A stretch of DNA of 64,000 nucleotides from assembly GCA_003281335.1 (NCBI GenBank), contig QCCG01000005.1:37494-101493 (forward strand). The letters are read 5' to 3'. Positions within the stretch are counted from its first letter, which is position 1; each line of letters starts with the position of its first letter. The position numbers and the translations under genes were made by a program. A model generated the notes under the pieces. That model searched no databases and was not told where the DNA came from. It saw only the letters and a program-made list of their open reading frames with translations. This document shows positions 1-7,887 of the stretch, piece after piece. Origin of the DNA: Prochlorococcus sp. AG-347-K19 (GTDB lineage Bacteria > Cyanobacteriota > Cyanobacteriia > PCC-6307 > Cyanobiaceae).

Positions 1-1
1 G

Positions 2-475
2 ATGTTTATTGGAGCAAGTACTGGAGGTACTGGTGGAGGCATAAAAACAACTACATTTATTGCTTTAATGGCTGCAACTAGATCAACTTTAAGAGGTCAG
101 AAAGATGTAATTATTAGCAATAGATTAATTTCAGATAAAGTTATTCTAAAGGCAGTTGGAGTCACAGTTGGATCTATGCTTTTTGTTCTTTTAATGGCGA
201 TGTTGCTTAGTACAACAAATACGTTTGTTAAGAGAGAATCTTTCACATTCCTGGAAATTCTGTTTACTTGCATATCTGCATTTGCAACTGTTGGTTTTGA
301 TATTGGTTTAACTGCAAAATTAAATCATTTTGGCCAATTTATTCTTATTATCGGAATGTTTGTGGGCAGACTTGGGATCCTTTTGCTTTTAAGTGCACTT
401 TGGCAGGCTCTTTATAAGAGTAGAATAGATAGACAAAAAAGAATTGGCTATCCTAGGGCTGATCTTTATGTTTAG
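2..475 (+). CDS. Trk/Ktr-family cation transporter, membrane subunit (C-terminal part)
   Basis: This is the C-terminal end of a TrkH/KtrB-type K+ or Na+ transporter; the gene begins upstream of the window, so the first ATG here is internal. The visible protein opens with a glycine-rich pore-loop motif (GGTGGGIKTTT) typical of the selectivity-filter repeats. Hydrophobic segments follow around residues 50-70 and 110-140, and the tail is short and basic. The RCK-domain partner starts 17 bases downstream, which is the usual arrangement of a two-part Ktr/Trk system in which the cytosolic ring gates the channel. Ion preference cannot be read from this fragment. Confidence 0.88.
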   Translation: MFIGASTGGTGGGIKTTTFIALMAATRSTLRGQKDVIISNRLISDKVILKAVGVTVGSMLFVLLMAMLLSTTNTFVKRESFTFLEILFTCISAFATVGFDIGLTAKLNHFGQFILIIGMFVGRLGILLLLSALWQALYKSRIDRQKRIGYPRADLYV

Positions 476-492
476 TATGACTAAGTTTTATT

Positions 493-1197
493 ATGTCTGA
501 TTGGTGGCAGTGGTCTCAAAAGAGAGAAAAAGAAGCACTCACTTTTGCAGTTGTTGGCGTTGGAAGATTTGGAACTGCTGTTTGTAGAGAACTTATAAGT
601 AATGGTGCAGATGTTTTGGCTGCAGATTATTCGGAAAAAGCTATAGATGATTTGAGACAATTGGAACCTTCAATAGAAGCAAGAGTTGTCGATTGTACTG
701 ATGAAGAGTCTATGAAGGAATCTGGAATACTTGAAATGAATACTGTTGTAGTAGGTATAAGTGAACCTATTGAAGCAAGTATAACTACGACACTTATCGC
801 TAAAGATAGTGAAGGTAGCAAAGTGAAAAGAGTAATAGCAAGAGCTACAAGTGATTTGCACGAAAAAATGTTAAAAAGGGTAGGTGCAGACAAAGTTGTC
901 TTCCCTTCCAGAATGCAAGGAGAGAGATTAGGTTTAGAACTAGTTAGACCAAATCTAATTGAAAGATTAGAACTCGATAACCAAACTGGTATAGATGAAA
1001 TAACTGTTCCAGAGCAATTTATTGGAAGATCTTTGAGAGATTTGAATTTGAGGAAAAATTATTTAGTTAATGTTCTTGCAGCAGGACCTGCTGAAGAGTT
1101 AACAGTTAATCCTCCAGCAAAATATATCTTAGAAAGAGGAAATATTTTGGTAGTAATGGGAAAAACTGCAGATTTACAGAAATTGCCTCAAAATTAA
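493..1197 (+). CDS. RCK-domain regulatory subunit of Trk/Ktr transporter (TrkA/KtrA-like)
   Basis: This is the cytosolic regulator of the channel encoded just upstream. Residues 17-45 form a Rossmann nucleotide-binding start (VVGVGRFGTAV, then an acidic residue after the second strand). Residues 17-140 make an RCK_N domain and about 155-234 an RCK_C (TrkA_C) domain. The length of 234 is normal for the KtrA family. KtrA proteins form an octameric ring that senses ATP/ADP or NAD(H) and opens the membrane subunit. The start ATG lies 17 bases after the channel stop, so the two are probably one operon. Confidence 0.92.
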   Translation: MSDWWQWSQKREKEALTFAVVGVGRFGTAVCRELISNGADVLAADYSEKAIDDLRQLEPSIEARVVDCTDEESMKESGILEMNTVVVGISEPIEASITTTLIAKDSEGSKVKRVIARATSDLHEKMLKRVGADKVVFPSRMQGERLGLELVRPNLIERLELDNQTGIDEITVPEQFIGRSLRDLNLRKNYLVNVLAAGPAEELTVNPPAKYILERGNILVVMGKTADLQKLPQN

Positions 1198-1203
1198 TTA
1201 TTT

Positions 1204-1506
1204 TTACTCAGATTTTTTATAGTATTTAATCCTTTGAGGAGCTCTTTTTAATTTTCTAACGCTTTGTTTTTCAAGTTCGTTTCTAAATCTATCAGTATTT
1301 AAATTATTTTCTGAAACAGGTGATTTACTTTCTTTTTCGAAATATTTTTTAATACCCTCTTGTATTAACACTTTTGCCATATTACTAACTGTCCTAGATT
1401 CATTATTAGCCAAAATAGTTAATTGCTCACATATTAATTCTGGAAGAACTACTTGAATTCTGGGGGATTTAGGCTTCCCATTAGTTGAGTTTTGGCGGGT
1501 AGCCAT
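1204..1506 (-). CDS. Ribbon-helix-helix (CopG/Arc-like) DNA-binding protein
   Basis: This is a small protein of 100 residues. Residues about 16-55 read as a ribbon-helix-helix fold: a basic beta strand (RIQVVLP), a first helix (about 23-37), a short turn with Ser-Arg-Thr-Val, and a second helix ending in KKYF. The C-terminal 40 residues are charged and probably disordered. It converges with the RCK gene. It diverges from the unknown gene at 1624 across about 117 bases that hold an inverted repeat, which suggests autoregulation. No toxin-like partner is adjacent, so a plain regulator is more likely than an antitoxin. The fold is a good match; the target is inference. Confidence 0.7.
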   Translation of the reverse strand: MATRQNSTNGKPKSPRIQVVLPELICEQLTILANNESRTVSNMAKVLIQEGIKKYFEKESKSPVSENNLNTDRFRNELEKQSVRKLKRAPQRIKYYKKSE

Positions 1507-1536
1507 GAGTCAAAGTTGATAACTGTTACTTATTAG

Positions 1537-1573
1537 TATACACAGTTAGTCAAGGATACTATCTTTGTGTATA
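1537..1573. promoter_or_regulatory. Inverted repeat, candidate operator of the ribbon-helix-helix gene
   Basis: TATACACA at 1537-1544 is matched by TGTGTATA at 1566-1573, giving two perfect 8-base arms 21 bases apart. They lie between divergent start codons at 1506 (minus) and 1624 (plus). Ribbon-helix-helix dimers typically bind paired inverted half-sites near their own promoter. The repeat is seen directly; its binding role is inference. Confidence 0.35.
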
Positions 1574-1623
1574 TTATTAATAAGGAAATTTATGTCCTTA
1601 TCAATTAATTGTTTAATTGTCCC

Positions 1624-1962
1624 ATGAAAAATTCAAGAAAAATTGATTCTTCTAAAAGGTCGATAATTGATAAACCGAAAAAAAGATTAGTTAATTCTGA
1701 TTCTCACGATAATGAAAATAGTGACGTTTTGGTATCAGCTGTAATTAGTCCATATTTGTTAACTCATCTTCATCATATTCTTCAGCAGTCTGAGTATTAT
1801 GCTCAAAAAGATGGCAGAAAATCTCACGCAGCTAACTTTGCGAAATTAAGAAAAGTTTTATGTTTAGACGCAAGAAGTATGGCAGATGCCTCTGCAAAAG
1901 AGATAAAAGATGTGGATAATGATTTATCTAATAATAAATATAATGAACAAAATGTAGCTTGA
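1624..1962 (+). CDS. Conserved hypothetical protein, charged
   Basis: I do not recognise a family. The first 40 residues are rich in Lys, Ser, Asp and Asn and look disordered. The middle is more ordered and histidine-rich (residues about 45-80, with a His-Leu-His-His stretch followed by a Tyr/Lys-rich segment). There are no cysteines after the start and no membrane segment. I chose ATG at 1624 (112 residues) over an in-frame TTG at 1609; neither has a clear Shine-Dalgarno. It is transcribed away from the ribbon-helix-helix gene and may be its target. The Nif11-like gene follows 34 bases later on the same strand. Confidence 0.6.
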   Translation: MKNSRKIDSSKRSIIDKPKKRLVNSDSHDNENSDVLVSAVISPYLLTHLHHILQQSEYYAQKDGRKSHAANFAKLRKVLCLDARSMADASAKEIKDVDNDLSNNKYNEQNVA

Positions 1963-1996
1963 AGTAATAATCTATTAATAAATAGATTTTAAAAAC

Positions 1997-2227
1997 ATGT
2001 CTAGTAATGCTGAAAAGCTCTATAAGTTAATAGCCAACGATTCTAAAAAGAAGCAAAGTCTGTTTATGACAGCCTTAACTAATCCCAAAAAAGCCTTGGA
2101 TAAAATATGCGATATAGGCAACGAGTTAAATATTTCTGTGACTAAAGAAGAGGTGATTGAATATTTGAGTACTATTGATGATGAAGCAACTAAAATGTGG
2201 TTAATCAAGGCTCGAGGAGGTCTTTAG
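1997..2227 (+). CDS. Nif11-like leader-type peptide without core
   Basis: This is a 76-residue protein whose pattern resembles the Nif11/N2P leader family used by picocyanobacterial lanthipeptides (prochlorosins) and related RiPPs. It has an early Leu-rich helix, ND-spaced charges, a Pro-Lys-Lys-Ala-Leu-Asp segment, then ISVT-type turn and acidic helix, and a terminal Gly-Gly. Unlike a true precursor, it stops one residue after the Gly-Gly (ends ARGGL), so no core peptide is present. No LanM-type modifying enzyme or peptidase-transporter lies in the window. The family call is by eye and moderate; a stand-alone regulatory or vestigial role is possible. Its last 23 bases overlap an antisense small ORF. 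Confidence 0.55.
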   Translation: MSSNAEKLYKLIANDSKKKQSLFMTALTNPKKALDKICDIGNELNISVTKEEVIEYLSTIDDEATKMWLIKARGGL

Positions 2228-2381
2228 GAAAAGGTTTCGAATAATTATTATTTGGATTAGGAATAGGTTTTATTCTTTTGTTGTAGCCACCTCCACCAGC
2301 CAATGTCCAAAAAAACCAATAACTTGGAATTGCAAGGGCTGCAGCTATGAAAATCACTGCAATTTGTTCTATTCTTTTCAT
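2205..2381 (-). CDS. Small single-pass membrane protein (58 residues)
   Basis: A short ORF on the minus strand begins at ATG 2381 and ends at TGA 2205-2207. It encodes 58 residues: a basic start (MKRIEQ), one hydrophobic membrane segment at about residues 6-28 with a Tyr-Trp-Phe-Phe-Trp cluster, a glycine run, and a basic, proline/asparagine-rich tail with PIPNPNNN and KPFPKDLLEP elements. The coherent topology (short inside start, one helix, polar tail) argues for a real microprotein. It converges with, and overlaps by 23 bases, the Nif11-like gene. It fills most of the apparent gap up to 2453. Function is unknown and no family is recognised. Confidence 0.55.
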   Translation of the reverse strand: MKRIEQIAVIFIAAALAIPSYWFFWTLAGGGGYNKRIKPIPNPNNNYSKPFPKDLLEP

Positions 2382-2453
2382 GTTTAAATTTTATTCCACA
2401 AAATATTTTTTAGTAAATAAACCACAGATTTTGTAAATTCTATTTTTAAAACA

Positions 2454-4079
2454 GTGATTAGATTTGAAGGTGTAAGCAAAATTTATTCTACAGATGTTGT
2501 TTTAAAAAATATTTGTTGGGAGATTAAGAAAGGAGAAAAAGTTGGCTTAGTTGGTTCTAATGGTGCAGGTAAATCAACCCAATTTAAAATTTTAATTGGA
2601 GAAGAAGAGCAAACAAGTGGAACCATCATCAAAGAGGGAAATCCTAAAATTGTCCATTTAAAGCAAGAGTTTGATTGTAATTTGAATTTTTCAGTGAGAC
2701 AGGAATTAGAAAGTTCTTTTAAAGATATACAAATTGTTGCCATTAAACTTTTAGAAATTGAGAATAAAATGAAATCATTGGATACAAAAAAAAATTCTGA
2801 TGAACTTGCAATATTTGTAAATCAACTCGCAAAATATCAAGCAAAATTTGAAGCTTTAGGTGGTTATAAAATGCAATCTGATGTAGAAAAAATATTACCA
2901 AAATTAGGCTTTTCTATAGAAGATGCTGACAAATTAGTGGGCAATTTCTCCGGTGGTTGGCAGATGAAAGTTGCGCTTGGAAAAATTATTTTACAAAAAC
3001 CTGATTTACTTTTACTGGATGAACCAACCAATCATTTAGATTTAGAAACTATTTTTTGGTTGGAAGAATATCTATCATCGCTTAAAATTGCAGTGATAAT
3101 AATCAGCCATGATAGATATTTCTTAGATAAATTATGTAAAAAAATAATTTTTGTAGATAGAGGAACATCTGAAACATATAATGGAAACTATTCTTTTTTT
3201 GTTGAACAGAAATCTTTGAATGAAGAATCACAAAATAAAGCATATCAATTACAACAAAAAGAAATTGAGTTACAGAAGAGGTATATAGATAGATTTAGAG
3301 CTAGTGCAACTAGAAGTTCTCAAGCAAAGAGTAGAGAAAAACAATTAAAAAAGATTTCTAAAATTGAGGCTCCCATAGCAAAATCAAAAAGCCCTGTTTT
3401 TAATTTTCCAGATTGTCCTCGCTCAGGAAAATTAGTTCTAAATATCAAAAATTTGTCTCATAGTTTCGAGGATAAAATTCTTTTTTTAGATATTAATTTA
3501 AAGATTTCTTCTGGGGATAAAATAGCAATATTGGGACCTAATGGCTGTGGTAAATCTACATTGCTTAAAATTATTATGAAAAAAATATCCCCTGAAATTG
3601 GAGAAATTAATCTTGGTAAACATAATATAATTACTAGTTATTATGAACAGAATCAGGCTGAAGCACTTTCACTTGAAGAAAGGGTTATTGATTTAATATG
3701 TTATAAGTCTCCAGAATGGTCCCAAAAAAAAGTTAGAACATTTTTAGGGGGTTTTGGCTTTCAAAATGAAACTGTTTTTAAATTTATTAAACAACTCAGT
3801 GGGGGAGAAAAGGCAAGATTAGCATTGGCGCTAATGATTATTAATCCTTGTAATTTCCTTCTTTTGGATGAGCCAACTAATCATTTGGATCTGCAATCTA
3901 AGGAAAACTTAGAATTAGCAATTAAAAATTATAAAGGTTCATTATTAATCGTTTCTCATGATCGGTATTTTATTTCAAAGGTTGCAAATAGAATTATTGA
4001 AATTAAAGATTCAAAGTTATTTTCATATGATGGCAATTACGAATATTTTTTAGAAAAAACTCAAAGCCAAAAACTTTGA
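2454..4079 (+). CDS. ABC-F family ATPase (ribosome-associated type)
   Basis: This 541-residue protein has two ABC ATPase domains and no membrane segment. The first Walker A (GSNGAGKST) is near residue 38 and its signature (NFSGGW) near 165. The second Walker A (GPNGCGKST) is near 363 and its signature (QLSGGE) near 455. Both Walker B motifs read LLLLDEPTNHLDL or close to it. The two halves are joined by a long charged linker (about 245-320). This is the Uup/YheS/EttA class, whose members act on ribosomes in translation control. It starts with GTG at 2454. It stands alone; which ABC-F subgroup it belongs to cannot be settled by eye. Confidence 0.9.
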   Translation: MIRFEGVSKIYSTDVVLKNICWEIKKGEKVGLVGSNGAGKSTQFKILIGEEEQTSGTIIKEGNPKIVHLKQEFDCNLNFSVRQELESSFKDIQIVAIKLLEIENKMKSLDTKKNSDELAIFVNQLAKYQAKFEALGGYKMQSDVEKILPKLGFSIEDADKLVGNFSGGWQMKVALGKIILQKPDLLLLDEPTNHLDLETIFWLEEYLSSLKIAVIIISHDRYFLDKLCKKIIFVDRGTSETYNGNYSFFVEQKSLNEESQNKAYQLQQKEIELQKRYIDRFRASATRSSQAKSREKQLKKISKIEAPIAKSKSPVFNFPDCPRSGKLVLNIKNLSHSFEDKILFLDINLKISSGDKIAILGPNGCGKSTLLKIIMKKISPEIGEINLGKHNIITSYYEQNQAEALSLEERVIDLICYKSPEWSQKKVRTFLGGFGFQNETVFKFIKQLSGGEKARLALALMIINPCNFLLLDEPTNHLDLQSKENLELAIKNYKGSLLIVSHDRYFISKVANRIIEIKDSKLFSYDGNYEYFLEKTQSQKL

Positions 4080-4190
4080 TTTCTTTTAGTAAAATTTACA
4101 ATTGGCTAAGTAAGATCACTCATTTATCTTTACATAGTTGACCGTCCTTGATTAATCTTAAAAATACAAAAATAGGTTTTAAGGGTTTAA

Positions 4191-4334
4191 ATGAAAAATT
4201 ATGATTTCCAAGAAAAAAATTTTCAAATTTCTGATCCTATTGAAAGTTATTTCGAATGCATTACTTCCTGCGATATGAGAGATGGTAAATGTATTTCTAG
4301 ATGTGTGGAAATACTTAAAAGGAATGAAAATTAA
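4191..4334 (+). CDS. Twin CX3C microprotein (47 residues)
   Basis: A short ORF from ATG 4191 to TAA 4332-4334 encodes 47 residues. Cysteines at 23, 27, 34 and 38 form two CX3C motifs (CITSC and CISRC) separated by six residues, flanked by acidic and aromatic positions. This spacing suits either a metal or Fe-S site or a small disulfide-linked helical hairpin. There is no signal peptide. The ORF lies between the ABC-F gene and the convergent HtrA gene, ending six bases before the HtrA stop. I believe this is a conserved cyanobacterial small protein but cannot name it. Confidence 0.65.
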   Translation: MKNYDFQEKNFQISDPIESYFECITSCDMRDGKCISRCVEILKRNEN

Positions 4335-4339
4335 ATTTT

Positions 4340-5461
4340 TTAGTTATTTTGTAGATTAGTAATATCAGTTGGTATTACTTTTAATTTAATAAACTTATTT
4401 TTACGTTTCAATAATATATTTACTTGTTTTTTGATACCATTTTTACTAATTTGTTCTATTACGTCTGATGCGGTTTCAATATCTTTATTGCCTATTTTAA
4501 TTAAAATATCATCCAGCTTGATTCCACTTTTTTCAGCTGGACTGTTCGGTACTACATATCCAACTTTTACGACATTATTTTTTCTATTAGGAATACTTTC
4601 TTCTATTAGGCTAATTCCAATCATAGGATGTATTACTTTCCCATTGTTTAAAAGTTGATAGGCAATGTCCTTAGCTTTATTAATTGGGATTGCGAAACTC
4701 AAACCCGCGCCTGGACCTGATCTTATCAACGTATTAATACCAATTACCTCTCCATCGCTATTCAACAGTGGGCCTCCAGAATTACCAGGGTTAATAGCAG
4801 CATCTGTTTGTATTAGTTCAAGTTTTTTATCATATATTCCTAATTGAGTTACGTTTCTATTTATATTACTAATAATTCCAAGCGTAACTGTGTTTTCCAG
4901 TCCGAATGGATTTCCAACTGCTATAGCCCAATCACCAACTTTAATCTTTGCAGAATCGCCTAATTTTGCTTTTGGCCAAGGCCCTTTCCCTTCAATCTTT
5001 AGCACAGCTAAATCGGTAAAAGGGTCTTGGCCTATCAATTTAGCGTTTATTTTTTTGCCATTGGTTAAACCAACAATCACCTTATCTGATCCATTAACTA
5101 CATGAGCATTTGTCATTACAAGTCCATCTGCAAATATAAATCCACTGCCTTGGTTTTGCTCTATCCTTGGTCGATTTTCGTTAGGCAAATCTAATCCAAA
5201 AAATCTTTCAAAATATGGATCTAGAAATAGTTGCGAATTTCCTGGAAAATTTCTTTTTTTAACATATCTTTGAGTATCAATTGTCACCACAGCTGCACCG
5301 GTTTTTTCTACAGCTTTTGTTATGAAAGATTTGTTTGCTAATAAACTAACTTCGTTAATTTTTGGTTTGCTTAATGGTTGAGATATTACATATACAGGAT
5401 ATGTAATGCCTGCTGAAATTAATGAGACAATGAATAATAGCTTTTGGATGTATCTTTTCAA
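4340..5461 (-). CDS. htrA: Deg/HtrA-family serine protease
   Basis: This is a secreted trypsin-like protease for quality control of misfolded proteins in the periplasm or thylakoid lumen. An N-terminal signal or anchor (basic MKRYIQK then a hydrophobic stretch to about 28) is followed by the protease domain with catalytic His120 (TNAHVV), Asp150 (FTDLAVL) and Ser228 (NPGNSGGP). One PDZ domain follows at about 275-360. At 373 residues it matches one-PDZ cyanobacterial Deg proteins. It is monocistronic, with about 170 non-coding bases upstream of its start. Confidence 0.95.
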   Translation of the reverse strand: MKRYIQKLLFIVSLISAGITYPVYVISQPLSKPKINEVSLLANKSFITKAVEKTGAAVVTIDTQRYVKKRNFPGNSQLFLDPYFERFFGLDLPNENRPRIEQNQGSGFIFADGLVMTNAHVVNGSDKVIVGLTNGKKINAKLIGQDPFTDLAVLKIEGKGPWPKAKLGDSAKIKVGDWAIAVGNPFGLENTVTLGIISNINRNVTQLGIYDKKLELIQTDAAINPGNSGGPLLNSDGEVIGINTLIRSGPGAGLSFAIPINKAKDIAYQLLNNGKVIHPMIGISLIEESIPNRKNNVVKVGYVVPNSPAEKSGIKLDDILIKIGNKDIETASDVIEQISKNGIKKQVNILLKRKNKFIKLKVIPTDITNLQNN

Positions 5462-5634
5462 TTTTGATTTTCTTATGTTCTTCGAGAGATTTAACTTACT
5501 ATATTAGTGTAATTTAAATATAACTAGTAATCTAATTAATTGAATCTAGAGAATAATTTAGTGACTTAAAATAGCTAAATTTCTTTTTTTCGGGCTATGA
5601 TGTAAAACATATAACCAACTAATTTATAAGTTCA

Positions 5635-5898
5635 ATGACTATTCTGTTTCCCATTATATATTCTGCGGCCTTAACTTATTTAGTGTGGAAAGCTTTTAAA
5701 GTAATGTCTAATGGTTGGGGTATATCCGATAATAAAAATAATCGTTTAAGTACCTCCAGTTTTAAACAAAAAAAGTACACAATACATCCAGAGCTTTTAG
5801 ATAAATCAGGTAACATAACAGAAGAGGAGTTATTAACAGTAAGATTTTCGAATGATAATGATACCTCATTAGAAGAAAAAGGCTCAACAACTGATTAA
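5635..5898 (+). CDS. DUF2973 family small membrane protein
   Basis: This 87-residue protein has one N-terminal hydrophobic segment (about 3-22) and a polar tail containing HPELLDKSGNITEEELL. That pattern is the hallmark I associate with the cyanobacterial DUF2973 family (HPELLDENG-type motif). It probably sits in a membrane with the conserved tail in the cytosol. No function is established. The next gene on the same strand starts 24 bases downstream, so the two may be co-transcribed. Confidence 0.72.
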   Translation: MTILFPIIYSAALTYLVWKAFKVMSNGWGISDNKNNRLSTSSFKQKKYTIHPELLDKSGNITEEELLTVRFSNDNDTSLEEKGSTTD

Positions 5899-5922
5899 TC
5901 AAAATACATCTTAGGAATAAAA

Positions 5923-6306
5923 TTGGAATTAAGAACAAAAATTGTTTCAGCGGTAATAAGATCTCTCAAATTGCCTCCAAGGTTTCGCTTGAAAATGGTT
6001 AAAGAAGATCCAGTGAGACTTGAACTAAGCCTTACTCCTTCTTACGGTAAAAATCCTGTAATAGTTGGCATAGTTGAATCTTTAGACTTAGTCGCGCGAA
6101 GAGATAGAGAAGGTAGACTTCCTAGAGATCTTCAGGGGACTTGGGACTGGACTGTAAGACATGGAAAAGTTACTACTGGAGGTTGGAATCCTATGTTAAA
6201 AGAAGCATTGCAAACAATGTTTGATACAGGTTTACCAGCCATAGTATATGAGGAATTAACTGGAGATGAGTATCGACCTGTTGATGGTGTAAGACATGTT
6301 AAATAA
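5923..6306 (+). CDS. Conserved cyanobacterial hypothetical protein (127 residues)
   Basis: This is a soluble, basic protein without membrane segments or cysteines. It is rich in Arg and Pro, with a conserved-looking centre (residues about 60-85: ARRDREGRLPRDLQGTWDW). I do not recognise the family. It uses a TTG start at 5923, supported by AGGAAT about 8 bases upstream. It follows the DUF2973 gene closely and precedes the hli gene by about 70 bases. No function is proposed. Confidence 0.75.
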   Translation: MELRTKIVSAVIRSLKLPPRFRLKMVKEDPVRLELSLTPSYGKNPVIVGIVESLDLVARRDREGRLPRDLQGTWDWTVRHGKVTTGGWNPMLKEALQTMFDTGLPAIVYEELTGDEYRPVDGVRHVK

Positions 6307-6375
6307 ATAATTTATTATTTTTCATAAAATCTTCCTTAAAACGTTAAAATAGTCTGATAGATAATTTAGTTAATT

Positions 6376-6522
6376 ATGAATAAAGACAATCAACCAAGAT
6401 TTGGCTTTGTAAATTTTGCGGAAACTTGGAATGGCCGTATGGCAATGATGGGTATTTTGATTGGACTTGGTACTGAATTAATTACTGGACAAAGTATTCT
6501 TAGGCAAATTGGTATAGGTTAG
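6376..6522 (+). CDS. High-light-inducible protein (Hli/Scp, one-helix)
   Basis: The ORF ATG 6376 to TAG 6520-6522 encodes 48 residues. It carries the single chlorophyll-binding helix motif of the LHC/ELIP family (ETWNGRMAMMGILIGLGTE at about 16-34), with the key Glu, Asn and Arg of the E-x-x-N-x-R pattern and a small-residue packing face. Hli proteins dimerise in thylakoids, bind chlorophyll and carotenoid, and protect photosystems and pigment-synthesis enzymes under light stress. High-light Prochlorococcus strains carry many short copies like this one. Expression is expected to be light-stress dependent, but no clear regulatory site is visible upstream. Confidence 0.9.
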   Translation: MNKDNQPRFGFVNFAETWNGRMAMMGILIGLGTELITGQSILRQIGIG

Positions 6523-6526
6523 TATT

Positions 6527-6868
6527 TTACTTAATTTCTTCTGCTTTCACATCAATGGTACTTTCACTAGGCTTTTTATCTAATTGATTTTTCTTATTAA
6601 TATTCTCTAAATCTGCACCGCAATTCATGCAGTTTTCACTTAAACCTAATGATATCGCCCCACAATTACTGCATGTATTAATTTTAGATTTGTAAGAGTT
6701 AAAACCCATAAACACTAAAACTAATAATAGAAGAGGAATTAAAAATAAAAGAATTAGAATATTTCCAAGAAGGCTAATAAAAAAGTTAAATCCAAAAATT
6801 GGTATAAGGATAAATATTATTAATGAGTAGGTAAGAAGATTTTTATTAGCTTTAAGAAAATAATTCAC
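6527..6868 (-). CDS. Membrane protein with C-terminal zinc ribbon
   Basis: This 113-residue protein has two closely spaced hydrophobic segments (about 12-30 and 33-55). A cytosolic zinc-ribbon follows, with Cys66, Cys69, Cys80 and Cys83 (CSNCG and CMNCG). The tail is charged. It lies 11 bases downstream of the YihY gene on the same strand and is probably co-transcribed with it. It stops four bases from the convergent hli stop. Function is unknown; the ribbon may be structural or may bind a partner. Confidence 0.72.
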   Translation of the reverse strand: MNYFLKANKNLLTYSLIIFILIPIFGFNFFISLLGNILILLFLIPLLLLVLVFMGFNSYKSKINTCSNCGAISLGLSENCMNCGADLENINKKNQLDKKPSESTIDVKAEEIK

Positions 6869-6879
6869 CTTAGTTATCC

Positions 6880-7812
6880 TTATCTATAATTTCTTTTTTT
6901 TTTATTTACTAAAGTCATACTAGCAATTACTACGCTCCAACACTGTCCAAAATATAAAATAACTCCTAATAGCCATACCCACAAAGTAAGTACTAGAAAA
7001 CCTCCTATAAAACCGTATGCTTGAAATCTTACTCCAAGCGAGAGAATACTTTTACTTACTGCTAGGTTCAAAGTAGTTAGGCCAATTCCAATAAGAAAAG
7101 ATCCAGGTAAAAGTGGTTTCAATGGAACTTTTCTACTGGGTAAAAGTGCTTGTAATAAAAGAGCCATTAAAGAAAAGCCAATTAGTGGTATTGCAAACTG
7201 ACCAACTTGTAATAATGGCAACTTTAATAATAAATCAGAAATAAGATTATTTGATTTTGAAAGATTTTCTAAAACGTTACTTGGAATCATCCTAAGATTT
7301 GCACTAATTTGATCTAGTACCATTAAAAAACCAATAAAGAATACTATTAAGAAGGCTTCAACTCTATTGCGGAGAAACTTCGAAGCTTGCACTCTCCAAG
7401 CAGCATTTACTTTTTTAGAAGGAATTTCGTCCTCCCAAAGCCTATCCGAACCTCTTTGAAGAGATAGATATGCATTTCCTGCTGTAAAAAGCAAAAACAT
7501 AGCCCCAAGAATTCCTGCCCCAAAACCTTGATCTATCAAATTAAATAATGTTGTCTCTACTAACTCAACTACTGAAGGAGGTAAAAGCTGAGCAGCAATT
7601 GCAATTATTTGTTGATCTAATCCTTCTTGTTTGCCTAGGAACCATGAAGCTATTGAAAGAGAAATTAGAAGGATGGGAAAAAATGATTGAAGTGTGTAGT
7701 ATGCAAAAGCAGCGCTTAAATCAACACAATCAGATTTGCTCCATCGCTCACAAGCTCCCCATAAACTTTTGAGTATCCATGTTGAACTTCTCTGCATATT
7801 AAATTTCTTCAA
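6880..7812 (-). CDS. YihY/BrkB family inner-membrane protein
   Basis: This 310-residue polytopic membrane protein has about six hydrophobic segments. Near residues 31-52 it carries the signature of the YihY/virulence-factor BrkB family (DLSAAFAYYTLQSFFP), and a long polar loop occurs near 110-135. The family was once called RNase BN in error. Members are thought to be transporters or envelope proteins with no agreed substrate. It heads a likely two-gene unit with the zinc-ribbon protein. Confidence 0.88.
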   Translation of the reverse strand: MKKFNMQRSSTWILKSLWGACERWSKSDCVDLSAAFAYYTLQSFFPILLISLSIASWFLGKQEGLDQQIIAIAAQLLPPSVVELVETTLFNLIDQGFGAGILGAMFLLFTAGNAYLSLQRGSDRLWEDEIPSKKVNAAWRVQASKFLRNRVEAFLIVFFIGFLMVLDQISANLRMIPSNVLENLSKSNNLISDLLLKLPLLQVGQFAIPLIGFSLMALLLQALLPSRKVPLKPLLPGSFLIGIGLTTLNLAVSKSILSLGVRFQAYGFIGGFLVLTLWVWLLGVILYFGQCWSVVIASMTLVNKKKRNYR

Positions 7813-7887
7813 ATATTTATTTATTTATTTAATTTTTATTGTATCTGATTAAAAAATTTTTCAAGCAATTTTTTATTTATGATGCAA

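Noticed and set aside
627..893. Two minus-strand ORFs inside the RCK gene
   Set aside because: They are shadows of a well-supported RCK-domain gene and lack ribosome sites or coherent domains.
6307..6375. Possible HLR1 (RpaB-binding) site upstream of the hli gene
   Set aside because: TTAAAACGTTAAAA is a direct repeat but lacks the TTACA cores and the expected 11-base periodicity of HLR1.
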